40,245 nucleotides of DNA, taken from Azolla pinnata (lineage: Eukaryota > Streptophyta > Polypodiopsida > Salviniales > Salviniaceae). Position 1 is the stretch's first letter, and each line of letters begins with the position of its first letter. The notes under the pieces are model-generated. The model saw only the letters and a program-made list of their open reading frames with translations. It ran no database searches and was not told the origin of the DNA. The stretch is taken from the NCBI GenBank assembly GCA_037176905.1, contig JBBBWG010029632.1, positions 11,891-52,135 of the forward strand. The letters are read 5' to 3'. This document shows positions 10,839-23,574 of the stretch, one piece after another. The translations under genes were made by a program, and so were the position numbers.

Positions 10839-13800
10839 ATGGTGAACTCCGAGTTCGCTGATAGTGATCCTGTTATGTCGGACCCGAAGCCATTTGTATC
10901 AAGCGATCATTCTCCTTCTTCGGAACGTCGAAATCCAGGGTTTGGTTCAGAGCCATTGCCCGGGAAAAAGCTTCCGTCTGCATCCTCAGATGTAAGCAGT
11001 CGATCAAGCCGTGGTAGCACAGATATCGATGACCTCGAAGGGGTGCGTAATGTGTTAAGGAAGAGGAGGTTGAGTAGACAAAGCGCAGTCATCAATAATA
11101 TCACACCCCCTGAAACACATTCTGGAATAAAGGTACTCCTTTATTCATACGTTGGTTGGAGTTTCTTCATATTTGTCTTCTTTGTACATCGTTTATCTGA
11201 TAAGAAATGAACCAATCAAAATGTTGCATTCAGCCAGTCTCTCCTGGTTGTTCAGATACAATGATAAAATCAATTATAACTGATGAATTGATTATCTCAA
11301 TACCAATAAAAACAGTGATGCAGGAAAAAATCGCATTAACATTTAGATCGCCTCTCCTAATTGGCTGTTAATTAGTGAATAAACTGAACTTGTATCATAA
11401 TCCAACCACTACTCTATTACAAGACAAGTATGAAAGAGAAATATCATGAGTCAAATGCCGTTTAGGGAAGTCTTTCCCATTATATGTGTGTTTGTACACG
11501 CACACATACATATATGTTTTCTGTATGTATTATTGTACAAATGGATGAATGTATGGATGTCCATTGAATCGAGTACAATGTTGCTCATCTAGACTGTATA
11601 CTGTAATTGGACCACGTGCCAACATCCTCCAACGTTTTTTTGGCACAAGTAGCTAGCCAGCGCATCTTGTTTATGTGGTAAATAAAGTTATTGACAGTAA
11701 GATAAGTATAGCGATATTCACTTCACATTAGTTAACTAAATCATGTCTATTTTGTTAACTGGTTCCCTTTTTCTCCCATTCAATTGGTAAGGCCTAACTA
11801 GTCGTATCCCATGTATGAAAAATGAAATATAAAACAAAGAGAAGATGTATGGCTGAACAGAAGTTTAAAAAGAACAAAAAAACCTGAACAGTTCATACTG
11901 TGTGAGAACATCTAGGGAAAGTTAATTGCAGTTTAGGTAATCGAAGGGCTATTTTTTCCAGCTTTTGAAGGCCGCCATTCAAGAACATGAACTACCTGTA
12001 AGAATGGCATACAACCAGATTGACGAACTAGCTGCCAATGCAGAGAGAGTTAAAGCTTGTATCGAGAAGAATAGATCCTTACTATTCATACAGGTATACT
12101 CAATAGTTTGCAACTCTTAGCATCAAGAATCACTTACACGCTTTAAGATGTATGTACTTTTTACATGTATGACTCCATTTCAAGCATGCCTTAGACAGTT
12201 TTGAAACAACATTGTCAAAAATATATCTGTTTATAACTTCACTATTTCAGCTTACGTTGTTTATTGAGGAAAATTGTGACAGTATAGTTGTGCCCAAATA
12301 TTTTTTATACAGGTGAAAAAGCACAATTCTAGATATTTAAGAGCTGCTATGACTGGGTGGAGGCTTTATATCGACAAGAAAAACGAGGAGAAGATGATGT
12401 TGTATCGGGCCAAGATGCTGTTAACACATGGATTACTTTCACGTGCATTCAAGGGATGGTGCTTGCATTTATTAAGAAATAGAAAGTATAAAAGGCTTCA
12501 AGCATCTGTAGAAAAGGTTCTTCGACGTCATCTTCTACGCCGTCTGTGGTAGGTAACTGTTTCTTAGCTTATTGTGCGTTTTCCTTTGCTAACTAACTGG
12601 TTTGTAGTAAGGGTGGTGAGTCACTGGTGCTTCTGAATATAGATTGCATCTGACAATATGCTGTTGCCTACTTCACGATAACAATTTCTTGGAACATCCC
12701 TGAGCCGGCAATTTAAGAATGGAACAATAATAGCTGGTCAAAAATTCAAAGAAAAACTGGAAATAGAATTAGACGGAGAAGAAATGAAGTCTATAGCTGC
12801 GGATCTTAGATGCTAAGTAATGACTGTTTTCTCCGCTGGAAACAACGTGGTTCATCTCTAATCTGGGAAAAAAAGCATTACTCGAGTCTGTGAAATACTT
12901 GTCAATATCAAGTATCGAAAGCATTCTTCCAAGCCTGTATTTCTTATTTGTTCTCTCATCATCTGGCGAAGAATACAAGTTTGTTAACATTTGTCATGTT
13001 GGCCTGATATGATATTTTTCTGTCATCTAATTCGTTCCATCCGATATCTCCGGGCCTTCCATTTTCCATCCTGTAAATAAGCATTCAAATGTGCGGACAT
13101 GTATGTTCCCTTGAGAGGTGGTGACAATGGCAGCCCCAGAATATTGCATGATTGCTTGTGCATGGCTAAAATAAATCCCTTTCTCTGTCAGCATGAATAT
13201 GGAATAGAGGTCATTATGTAAAGAGAGCACTGTCTAGAGCTTTGATATCTTTCTTTGGTGAAGGGTTTTGAAACTGAATGCTGAACAAATTTTTGTGCAT
13301 GGTGATCAGTTAAACATTGAAAATAAATCCTGAAAGATCCAATCAAGCCTCTCCAACAAATGGCTCCCCTTGAATATACTCAGGAGAATATGGGAATTTG
13401 TGGCAAAGCATGCCTTGCATTATAAAACACGATTTATTAGTTGAAATGATAAAGTGATAATGATTACTGTCTCTGGAGAACACTAACTTGAAAAAGCATA
13501 TGCCAAGACGGGCTAATTTTGAACGCAACTGGGGTTGCAGTTGTTGTGGTTCAAAGGATTCAATAAAACGTATTAGCATTAAGTTTGAAGCACAAGAACT
13601 TGAAATTGATTTCGAAGTGATCATGGTTGAATTTGTGGTAATGTTCCTTTTAAGGGAAAAAAAGTGCATATTCCAGAATTTCATTTGGCTGCATGGGGTG
13701 CTGAATAAATACAAAAGACCTGGATGACTCTTAGGCAGGGAATGCAATGACATATCTAGAAGTCTGGACAGTATAGTGCAGTACTATTAAAGTTGATATT

Positions 13801-16800
13801 TGTAGAAACATACAGGTGTAAATAAATTTTAGAATCTAATGCTTACAAGAGCAGACACATGGTGAGCAAAAATGTTGGCAACTGTGCAAAGGGGGTGGTG
13901 ACAATCACTTGTCAACAGGCATCTTTGTGGATGTTCGTGGTAGACTCCTCTGTTTGAGGAAGTTTGTGGAAGACTCCTGTCTTTGCATTCTCTTCCAGTA
14001 CTCACTGTATAAAAAATGAATAACTTTTGGGTTTAGTTGTAATATTGTGCTTGCAAATTTCAAACTCGGTACTTTTATCTTAGAATATGTTTTTGAAGTG
14101 AACTATAGTATATATAGACTGAAACAAGGTTACATGGATCATGTTACTTCCTTGAGCTAACTATACATTGAAAGGGTTTGAGTTTCATCCGAATATGTTT
14201 CTCAGGATTATGAGTTAAATTATACAGGATACAATGGAATGAGTTTGTACGGGAAAGAAGACAAAAATCTTTGGATCGCAGGTAGATTTTGTTTACAAAC
14301 TTGAATGTTTAAGATTAGGTGTTGCTAAACATTTTCCTTTGTGATCTCAAATCTCACTTAAAGACTGTATTTAGAAAAGAGAAACGGCTCCTTAAAGACA
14401 TGAATGATAAATTCAAAGAGCAGTTAGGAAGAAGGGCAGAAGTTTTCATGCACCACAAGCGGTTAGAACGAATATTTTTTGCTTTCCTAGTAGGTCTCTT
14501 TTGTGCTTCACTTTATTTCTTTTCAATATATGTAGATAGATTGAGTAAGAGAATTATATTATCTGACATAGCATGATGAATAGGTGGAATGGTTGTCTGC
14601 TTGTTTTCCTTCTCAAATCATATGCCTCTAACTCTAAACACTTTAGTGCGTGTAAGAGGAATGCTTTATTGCTTGAAGGAAATTGGCCCTTGGTGATTCT
14701 GGCATCTGATGGATGTTTGGCACGGTCAATTGATGAACATACACCTTGGCAAGTGTATAGATGATTTATTAAGACGTCTGAATCTCTGCATGGATTGCCA
14801 GTTCTTCCAGCACCATGTCTCGTATTTTTCATAAATTAAATTTTCTCTATTTTTCTTTTTTTGTGATGAGTTTGTCTGAGTGGCTGCTTACAGTGTTTGA
14901 AACAATACTTGGCATTATCTCCTATCCTCTTCTACAGTGGTTTACATACTATATTGTAGGAGTACAAGTACTGTTTGATCAAACGAGACAATGAAATTGT
15001 CCATGTGATTATTTGTTTTAATACAAAGGTATTTTCGAATATGCATTGCAGGAAGGCTGTCAACTTGCAAAAGCAAGGCGCATTTTATTAGCTGGTATCT
15101 ATCAAAGGATGTCAAAGAATAGAATTCGTCATATATTCAAGATGTGGAATAATGTTACGAAAGTGAAATTATTCCATAAGTAAGATTCCTCTTCCTCTTT
15201 CCTTTGGTGAGAAATAATTCTGCTATCTACATATAAGTCTCATACAAAACAGTATGTTATAGGAGATTGGTGAAAAAAATTGCAAACAAACGACTTGCTG
15301 CATACTTTAGAGTGTGGCAGTACAAGGATTTTCCACTCGACATTTATTTACGGAAAATTGCAAGATGGAGGCTCTGCCAACTTTTTAAATCATGGCTTAG
15401 ACAAGTCAGGAAGGAGAAGGAACTGAAATTAAGGATTCGAAGGAGACAATTATTCTGGTATTTCAATGCATTTAGAAGTGGCTGTCAAGATCGGAAATGG
15501 TGGCAAGGGTTTCAAAACCGAGCCACAAGGAAAATGAATTCCCACAAGCTAAAGATGGCGTTTAGAGCTTGGCTTCTCTTTATGCAAGTAAGGCCATGCT
15601 ATATGTTTAGAGCTTCGTTGGATGTATTATGATTATATGTTTATCTATATGAAGGTATATCTAGATTCAAAGTTTCATGTGTTCTTCTGGAGTAATGTGT
15701 TATATCCAAATAGTAGGCTTTTCTTCTTTTCCAATTATAGCCAGTTTCTTAATAATCTTGAGAGATCATGCGCCTTGAAGCACTTATTAACATGAGTGGA
15801 TGTTTCATATTGTCATCAGCAATGATTCAATTCAAATTCAATGGTCTCAGGCTTAACCATTCGCTTTTCCAAAATCCAAACCAAACCTGTTCAGTTTTTT
15901 CCTAATCCAAGCTTACCAAACTGTGAAATGGCTAAACCAAAGTTTAGAGAGGTTGAAGCTGTTGAATCACGGCTCAACTCAGATACTCGTAGGCTTGTAG
16001 CCAATGAGGATGATGCTAGACATTTTTCAAAGTTAAGATAACAAATGAATCCGAACGTATAACCATAACTTCATAACTAACATAGTATGTTGAAAAATAC
16101 AGTGGGTGAATGTGGCAAAACTATAGAGAAAGGGAAACCGGTGGAACGGCTTTTATTGATAGAATTAGTCATTAAATGGAAATATAATAATGATAGAATT
16201 TCCTAAATATGATGGAGAACGAAATGCTTATATCTAGAAAGAAATACATTTGTAAGTGCATCATCCAAAGGAACCAAGGGTACATGCTCAAAAACGGTTT
16301 TGTGATAGTTAAGAGAGCAAAAAAAGTTTGTGAAACTCAAAGAATATGTAGCTGTCATCGAGAAGGAGAACGAAAGGTCCAAGCTGGAATGTAGACGGTT
16401 GTCTCAGATTGTTGAGTCTGGAGAATGGGGAAAGCAGCAATTGGCAGACATTTTACAAGCAAAAGATGTGCTTGCTGGTGAGCGTGAGGCATTGACATCA
16501 TTAATTGACCATTTGCAGCAGCAACAGGCTGCTGCATTGGAGCAAAAGCTGAAGAATAATGAGGAGATGCAGCATTTCAAGGATCAAATGTTTGGAAATG
16601 TAAGCAATAAACACTGAGTGAAATAGGCTTGATAAGGGAATTGTTCACAATATATTGCTACATGTGTTTACATTTACACACATAGTCAGTATGCAAAATA
16701 TTTTCTTGGTTTATATCACGTTACATAGGTTTGCGATGCAATTATCTTTAGGATCTCTGTTGTAATTGATGTTTTTAGTCATTCTGCTTTCTGTTAATCG

Positions 16801-18047
16801 ATTCTGACACACAAAGCATCACAAGGAATTTATATATACGAGAAAAATCAGTATGTAAAAATACACTATAGGTCGATTAACAGATTCTCCTCATTCCACG
16901 TTACAATAGTTGGAAAATCTTATTAAACTTCTGAAACTTTGTATCGATATTTTTGTGGAAGATCATGGTTTTTGATTATGAAATGTGGCTAAGCTGTAGT
17001 TTTGCCTTCTTCACTATTGGAAAGGAAGTAGCATACTTAAATCTTCTCTCAACTAGTTAGATGTGTTCAGATATATGTGTAGTCGGCTAAGGGTTTTCGT
17101 TTTGATGTGCCAGAATTTCATCCATCAGAATAAAATGCTGATTAAAGGTGCATCAAGCTTCAATACTGTAGTTCGAGCTCTCAAACTTGATGTAAGGCAT
17201 GGACTTAATTTAATTCAATTTTAATTATGTGAACATACTTGTTTTGTGTTCACAATCTTTGTACCTACTTGGAGATATCTGCCTGTCCTCATGATCACAA
17301 CTAAATCTTTAGGCAGGCATGGGATGTCTTCAACAAAGTACGGTTGTTTAAAAGTAGCCAGCCTGAACTAATGATAGAGGCTTAAATCTATTTTCCATGG
17401 CATATTTTTGTGTAGATGCACAAAGTAAGACAGCCCTTGGCTGATACTTTTGTATTTTGTGAGACATAATGCCATTTTGATTCAGTTTTCAAAAATAGAA
17501 TGGCTTGTTGAAATGGCAATGTAAAAGACTTCTAATTTCATTTCAGCATTTATGTACATTAATATAATTTATAGAACTTTGTCTTTGATGCTTCATGGTA
17601 TAGGCTAGTAAAAGAGGAATCGAGCAAGAGTATTTGTATGCGACAGAACGTCTTGCTATGGACAAGGTACGTGAACATATACCTTGCATCATTCTTATAT
17701 GTTGGTATTGTTTTCGTTTGTAGCGAGGAATCAATGCAGCAAGTTTCAAAAAAAAATTGGTTAGGAAATTGAGGATAAGTTACTAAGCTAACTTTAGAAT
17801 TTTCAATGCATTTATAAATTCGTTTATCTAGATAACGTAAGGTAGTTACGACGAGCTTTTAAAGGATGCTTTGAAGAATTTTACCGTGCATCGTTTCCCG
17901 GTTTTACAGGTGTCCATTTTTCCCGATGGTGAAATAAGAGTAAAAACATTAAACACTTTTGACAAAGGGAAGTGGATGCCGAGGCACCCGCCGAACACAT
18001 CTTCCATGAATGTTGTTGCAACGACGAGCCAAGCGCCCGATCCATAG
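10839..18047 (+). CDS. Sfi1-like Trp-repeat coiled-coil protein (11 exons)
   Basis: Exons: 10839-11132, 11962-12093, 12313-12548, 14228-14281, 14375-14489, 15052-15179, 15263-15587, 16309-16599, 17114-17191, 17604-17666 and 17910-18047. All phases agree and give about 617 residues. Residues 1-98 are Ser-rich and probably disordered. The middle carries spaced aromatic repeats (MTGWRLY, AFKGWCLHL, IFKMWNNV, YFRVWQYK, LFKSWLRQV, AFRAWLLFM) that resemble the centrin-binding repeats of Sfi1. Exon 8 adds a coiled coil rich in Glu, Gln and Lys. A short exon ending QAPDP closes the protein. By analogy it may bind centrin or calmodulin-like proteins at microtubule-organising sites; no function is shown. 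Intron 3 is 1.7 kb. An in-frame ATG at 10695 would add 48 residues with a Lys12 run. A weaker acceptor for exon 8 would start it at 16327. Confidence 0.8.
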
Positions 18048-19233
18048 TATTCCCTAGAGAAATGAACCCTAGATTTAGATTCGAGTAAAATGATGGGAGC
18101 TAACTTTGGAATGGGCATATTCCTTGCAGATGAGGTTTGTAACCATGTATTGCGATGGTTCATTCCTGTGTATTCTTTGCTAGATATTTCCTTACCAGTT
18201 TGATATATTATTTCACAATTTATCTGGAGACTAGGATCTTTATGAAGCTCAATGCTAGAATGTTCCATCGCCATTAAATGTGGAACATCTAGTCCTTTGA
18301 AGAGCCTTACTACAATGACATCTTTCCTCGTTCTTATTCAGGGTATGGATGGAAAAGGCATAGAATGTGAAAGAACATTTGCAACAATCCTATTTTGCTC
18401 TTACTTAAGTGTTCTTACTCTTCAGTGCATTTGGTTTCTCTAACAGTTTTGAACCATGGGAAATTGTTAGGTAATGTTGGATTAACCTGATGTGTAGTTG
18501 CTGTATATAGGTTATTCTTTTGTCGGCAAGAATCAACAAGCATACATCCTCATTATTCTGATTAGTTGATAATCATACTGAGTGGCCAAGTAGGTTTAAT
18601 AATAAGATTGTCTGTTGGAAATGGGTTGAATGATAACCTTAGCTAGCTAGCCCACCCTAGCCAATCGCTTGCTTTGGGAGATACTAAACATGCGTAAGCA
18701 CTATGAACACAAACTAGAGAGTGGTTCCGACACATCTCATTCTCCTCGCTTCATTGTCATTTGGATTGATTACTCGCTAGAATTGTTGCTCCTATAGGCT
18801 ATGAGAAGGAAACTCTCATACAATCGATCCCAACCAACTGATGTTATGTTATGCAATGCATGAATCGATCGATTTCACGTCTCCGGTCGAGTTTTAACGC
18901 AAGATTTAGTAGTTAAACGCGGATATGAATGGATACCAAGCAAGCTGACGAATCGCAACCAGAACATGTTCCAACTCGACATGTGCATCCATCAAACTTG
19001 AGTTAATCGACAAGGTTCATATCCCCTTCAGCATCTGAAAGAAAAAAACAATCACAAAATAGAAACGAAACCCACAAAAACAAAGATAAAAAAAAAAGGA
19101 CACACTAAAAAACCGCAAATTCGAGTTTTTCCCTTGAAAATTCTGGTGTTTTGGTGTACATTATAACTCTGCGTTTCTGTGTTGCGGAATTTCTAGGGTT
19201 TGTCTCTGTCGCTCGTCTGCTCCCTCTGCGGGA
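18048..19233. other. intergenic: 3' side of the Sfi1-like gene and F-box promoter
   Basis: AT-rich sequence with no open frame of recognisable content, no tandem array and no RNA gene that I can identify. The right end carries A-rich runs near 19060-19100 and leads into the probable F-box promoter. Confidence 0.55.
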
Positions 19234-19240
19234 TATATAA
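19234..19240 (+). promoter_or_regulatory. candidate TATA box of the F-box gene
   Basis: TATATAA is followed by a CT-rich leader-like stretch (19250-19310). A possible leader exon ends with a GT near 19493. The matching acceptor would be the CAG near 21001-21003, giving a leader intron of about 1.5 kb that explains the stretch with no open frame between 19600 and 21000. This is inferred from splice signals only. Confidence 0.4.
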
Positions 19241-19493
19241 TCGATTTAGGGCTCCCTCCCCCGCTCCCCTCTCCTCTGCTTTACAGCAAACCGGCAGATC
19301 TTCTCCTGCCCATCGACGTATCGCGAGGCCTGCGTAGGAATATCCCCTTTTTCGCGTGACTCTGAGCTCAATCCAAGAAGATCCAAGGATAATTGTGCGG
19401 GTAGCCGTGGATATCTTCTCGTTAGTCTTCTGCAACAATAGCAGAAGAACCTTATCCATCAGCTTTGGATGCATCGTGCTCGCGTTACCCCGG

Positions 19494-21003
19494 GTATTTC
19501 GTCAATACCCTATTCGTTTTTATTTGATCGTACTTCAAAGGGTTGTGAATGATGTTCTGGTATTCAATGATGTATACGTGATCAGGCTTGGAAAATGATT
19601 TGTAACGATTCTACATTCAGAAAGAGTAACATCGTCACTGCATTTCGATATTTTAAAAGGATGCACCGTAGATGTTCTTTTGGCATTTGAAGTTTCCGTA
19701 AATTCGATATTTGGAAAGATCTTCTTTGCCATTTTTCTAGAAAGAATTGTGTTTTGAGAAAGCGTATAGGTACTCATTTGGCATTGGATCATGTTAGAAT
19801 CATCACTTGGTTAATGTTTTTTCAAAAGGTCTATCATGTCAAAATATTTCAGATTTTAAGTTACGAACACATTAATCAAAAGGATCATTTATATTGAAAT
19901 ATATTTCTCTAGCTCAAGATTGGGGAAATTCAATCTTTATTATTGATTAATATACTTGAATAGGAGGCAAAGATGCCATAGAAATAGCTTTTATTTAATT
20001 CTATGTACAAATTTTCTTCTTGTAAGGTTGATTTGTAACCCAAAAATGTCAATTTATAACTAATCTCTAGCTTTTGACCTATGAAGGAAGTTGATCTTGG
20101 AATTCGGAAATTTTCTCTGAAACTCAATTGAGAGCACTATGTAGCATTGGGATCTTTAAAAATGTCTCTTAAAAAGAGGTTGATCTAGTGTTGGAAACCT
20201 TCTAGAAAGCATGGGTTGAGGGATATTCATTGATTGACATGAAAATGCTGATTTGACACATTTGCAGTTAAAAACGAAATGCAAAGAGGCTATCTTTGCA
20301 TCGAAAACTGTGACACTACTAATTGTGTTTTGGAATTCGTCTTTACAAATATGCTTTTAGAATATGGCAAGTGATTAGTTTAGCAAGAGAAATAGTTGAC
20401 AAGCTGCAAATTTAGGTATTTGTTTTCATGACTATTTGGTCAAGTTTCCTTCTCTTGCAGTATATGATTGGAAATGCTATGGAAGACCATCATTTCTTCG
20501 AAACAAATTGCATGTGAGAGCCTTGCAATTTATTCAGATTGTTGCTAAGCGTTCAAAATATTTCTGTGTGTTTATTTATTTATTGTGTAAGCTCAAATTA
20601 ACTTATAATGGCATTTTTTTCCCAAATTTGTGTAAGGCCTACACGGGTGCTCACCCATTTATTTGTCGAATGTTTTGCTTCGTATTGTCATTTTCGTTGC
20701 GTTTAAAAGTGGAATAATACACTTGTAACATTATGTATTTCAGTGTTTCCCTCCACTTTTGGGTAGGATTTTTATGTTTCCCCCTCTCTTTTACTTTCTA
20801 TATTTTCTTTCACCTGGGGGAATGATTTTGTTTGATCTATGCACTTGTAATTAGTGTGAGTTCTGTTGATATCCCAGTTTTTTCCCTAATTTCTCTTTTA
20901 TATTCATAGATCATGATCACCTGTACTGCCTCCAGCCTTTCTGATTTCATGTACTGGACTGTAGATAGTGTCATCCTTCTGATGTGTGATTGATTGTTGT
21001 GCA
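19494..21003 (+). other. probable leader intron of the F-box gene
   Basis: The stretch is AT-rich and T-rich on the plus strand, with no coding signal. It is bounded by a possible GT donor and a pyrimidine-rich stretch ending in TTGTTGTGCAG. Untranslated-leader introns of this size are common in plant genes. Confidence 0.4.
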
Positions 21004-21112
21004 GATACGTGCATTTCAAGAGAGGAATTATTGTGATTGGGTTTTGTACAAGTTTGAGGCCTTTTGCAAAGTGAAAACTTGAGTTTGAGTTACAGTGGGA
21101 AAAATTTGCCAG

Positions 21113-22339
21113 ATGAGAGCATGTAGTCAGAAAATGCATCACAGATCAATGCTTTTCTCTAATAAACGTGTGAACACATCCAATGGAAACAATGCGAGTG
21201 TGGAAGTTTCATCCAATGGAAACAATGCAAGTATGGAAGTTTCATCATCAGGATGCCGTAGCGCATGGTCTGAACAAAGATCAAGACATGGTCGATCTTG
21301 GTCTCCTCGTCGTGAATCTCTGATGGAACAAGAATTATGGGGTAAACTTCCTGTAGAATTGATTGAAAGAATTATAGGCAATCTTCCAATTGATGCAATG
21401 CTACGTGCCCGTTCAGTATGCAAAGCATGGAAGGCTTACATAAGTTCTTATGGTTATGCTAACCTGTGTTATAGAACCCCTAGCAAAGGTCCATGGTGTG
21501 TTGCTGTTTTTCCAGATAGAGGGGAAGTTGTGGCATATGATGCATGTTTGGATATATGGCATCTCCTCCCACGCCCACTTACTGCGGCCCATAATGATAT
21601 GCATCCATTCAGCATAGGGGCGAATCTTGTGTGCTTCAAAAGTGCAGATAATAGCCTATTCTTTGTTTACAATCCTCTTACCAAATCATGCAGCCCCCTC
21701 ACCCCAAGGCGAAGGGGCGTTGGCATGGACAGAGATAAAGTCTGGGTTGTGACAGATGAATCAGAAGGCTTTACCGTAGTAGTTGTCAGGGAATCTGGAC
21801 ATTACGAAGTCTTTGATTCTTACAGCAATCAATGGAGCAAACCTGGCAAGTTGGCTCCTAATCTGTATTTATCTCCACAATCGGTGCTTCCTTCTAAAAA
21901 TGTTTCAACGGATGGGACTCTTTATCTTATCACGGGGCCTTTGTACGAGCTGGTGACATATGATACCATAACAGGGTCTTGGAGTAGGTTGTATGTGGCT
22001 TGGCCGAAGCAAACATGGAACCATATACTTTCAGAATACAAAGGGAGAATCTACTTGCTCGCATTGCAGAGGGAGAATGAAATTACCTCGTTCTCCGAGT
22101 GGGAATTGCATTCTACACGGATGTCATGGGTGAAAGTACGAACGATGCCCAAGCTTTTCTCTCTTGAGGTTCCACATGGTACCAAGAAAGAATGGCAAAT
22201 ACAGAGTCTTGCTAATCGGAACTTGGTGGTTTTGCGGTTTACAAAGGACAGTTTGCACGAAATTTTGGTACTGTACAATAGGGATTCAAAGGTTTGGTCA
22301 AGAATATCCAACCTTCCAAAACTCTGCGAACGGCAGTGA
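21113..22339 (+). CDS. F-box protein with kelch-like C-terminal region
   Basis: This single-exon gene encodes 408 residues. The F-box lies at about 72-115 (LWGKLPVELIERIIGNLPIDAMLRARSVCKAW, shown in part) and would join Skp1 in an SCF ubiquitin ligase. The rest has repeated beta-strand-like segments with Trp and Gly typical of F-box-associated or kelch-type substrate-binding propellers (for example YDTITGSWSRL and VYNPLTKSCSPL). Its substrate is unknown. Residues about 23-44 contain a perfectly phased 33-bp duplication encoding SNGNNAS(V/M)EVS twice. The frame is open upstream to 21095 but has no ATG there, so 21113 is chosen. MEQELW further inside is a possible alternative start. Confidence 0.9.
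   Translation: MRACSQKMHHRSMLFSNKRVNTSNGNNASVEVSSNGNNASMEVSSSGCRSAWSEQRSRHGRSWSPRRESLMEQELWGKLPVELIERIIGNLPIDAMLRARSVCKAWKAYISSYGYANLCYRTPSKGPWCVAVFPDRGEVVAYDACLDIWHLLPRPLTAAHNDMHPFSIGANLVCFKSADNSLFFVYNPLTKSCSPLTPRRRGVGMDRDKVWVVTDESEGFTVVVVRESGHYEVFDSYSNQWSKPGKLAPNLYLSPQSVLPSKNVSTDGTLYLITGPLYELVTYDTITGSWSRLYVAWPKQTWNHILSEYKGRIYLLALQRENEITSFSEWELHSTRMSWVKVRTMPKLFSLEVPHGTKKEWQIQSLANRNLVVLRFTKDSLHEILVLYNRDSKVWSRISNLPKLCERQ
21179..21244 (+). repeat. 33-bp coding duplication in the F-box gene
   Basis: Two adjacent copies, 21179-21211 and 21212-21244, differ at only a few positions and keep the reading frame. They lengthen the disordered N-terminus before the F-box. Confidence 0.9.
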
Positions 22340-23574
22340 TTGTTAGAAGAACAACGTATTGTAGGAACTTTTATGGTATCCATGGTATTTCTTTGGCAGT
22401 ATGGACTGTTGTAATTTGAGATTTTCAACAAGATCAATGTTGTATATCCTATAAGCAGTTCATTGTACTGTCATTGTTCTCTCTTCTTCGTGAGGAAGTG
22501 CGAGGCGATTTCAGCTCGGGACACATAGTTTACTGGGGAAACCCAATTATTTTTCCAGATATGGTCATACGCATTTGTTCCATCAAAGAAGTATGATTGA
22601 GTTCCATTTTCTCGTTTCTCCAATCAAAGGCTAGAAAGCGAGGATCCGTGGTAAGAAATTCGCTATGGATCATAGAAGTTGCACATGTTATTTTGGCTGG
22701 AGAGCTCAGTAAGTTAACTTGTATGCTCACTGTCCTATCTCGGTGATTTGATCATGACTGTGGATAGCTTGTGTATATTAATTAGTCGGCCTCTCCTGAG
22801 CCAAGCACCCATTTTGGAAGTAGGCTTGAAGCAAATCAGTAGATTGAGATATCATCATTATTGAAAGGGGCATCAATAGCTGGATGGAGCTTAAAGTTGT
22901 GCAGAGATTGTTTGGATCTCTGTCAACCTTGTAATTGATGAGCACCTCTATTCATTCGGTCATCATCCGTTGTATTTGCTCTCAATAATGCATATAACCA
23001 ACCATATGATGGTATTCCCTCTTTCTTTCTTTCCGTGCTAATTCGGAGGAGTTGACGACATGTTGCGGCCAAATATATACCGATTTTTTCATCATCTTCC
23101 TGTGTCTGAGCTGTTCTCTGCATGCGATCTTTGTTTGTTTGAAGCTACATGATCTTGTTTGGGCTTAAACCTCCGAAAGACGTCCGCAGAAATGGTTGTG
23201 GAACTGATCAAAAGCCCTAAGATTGATGGTAGCTCCACGCGTGTTCACAGAAGAAGAAACTTTAACTCCACTTCAATTGAATGAGTAAGAAAGGAGAGAA
23301 GTCTACACGCTTACATATATCTTATCATATGCATACACACGCAAAATCCTGAAGAAAAATCTGAACACGGTGTGCTTTGGTGGGCTCTGTCAGATCTATA
23401 TACATTAACAAGATCCTTTCTCTGTTGACAGGAATTCCGCACTCATCTTCATCATCATCAGGAGGCAAATCCTGCAAAACCCAAAGGACGATTACACAAA
23501 GAGCCGGATTGCAAAGATCCAGCTTCTTCTGTAGCAGCAAATTCAGCAGATTTCCATCTTCAGGCAATCCGAGA
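22340..23574. other. intergenic: F-box 3' region and NRP-like leader
   Basis: No gene recognised. A TATATA at about 23397 lies 175 bases before the next ATG and could be its TATA box. The frame of the next gene is open from about 23377, but the upstream translation has no ATG and reads as leader sequence. Confidence 0.5.

Noticed and set aside
12549..14227. Open frames in the large intron of the Sfi1-like gene
   Set aside because: Flanking exons join in phase without them and their translations show no Trp repeats or other family motif.
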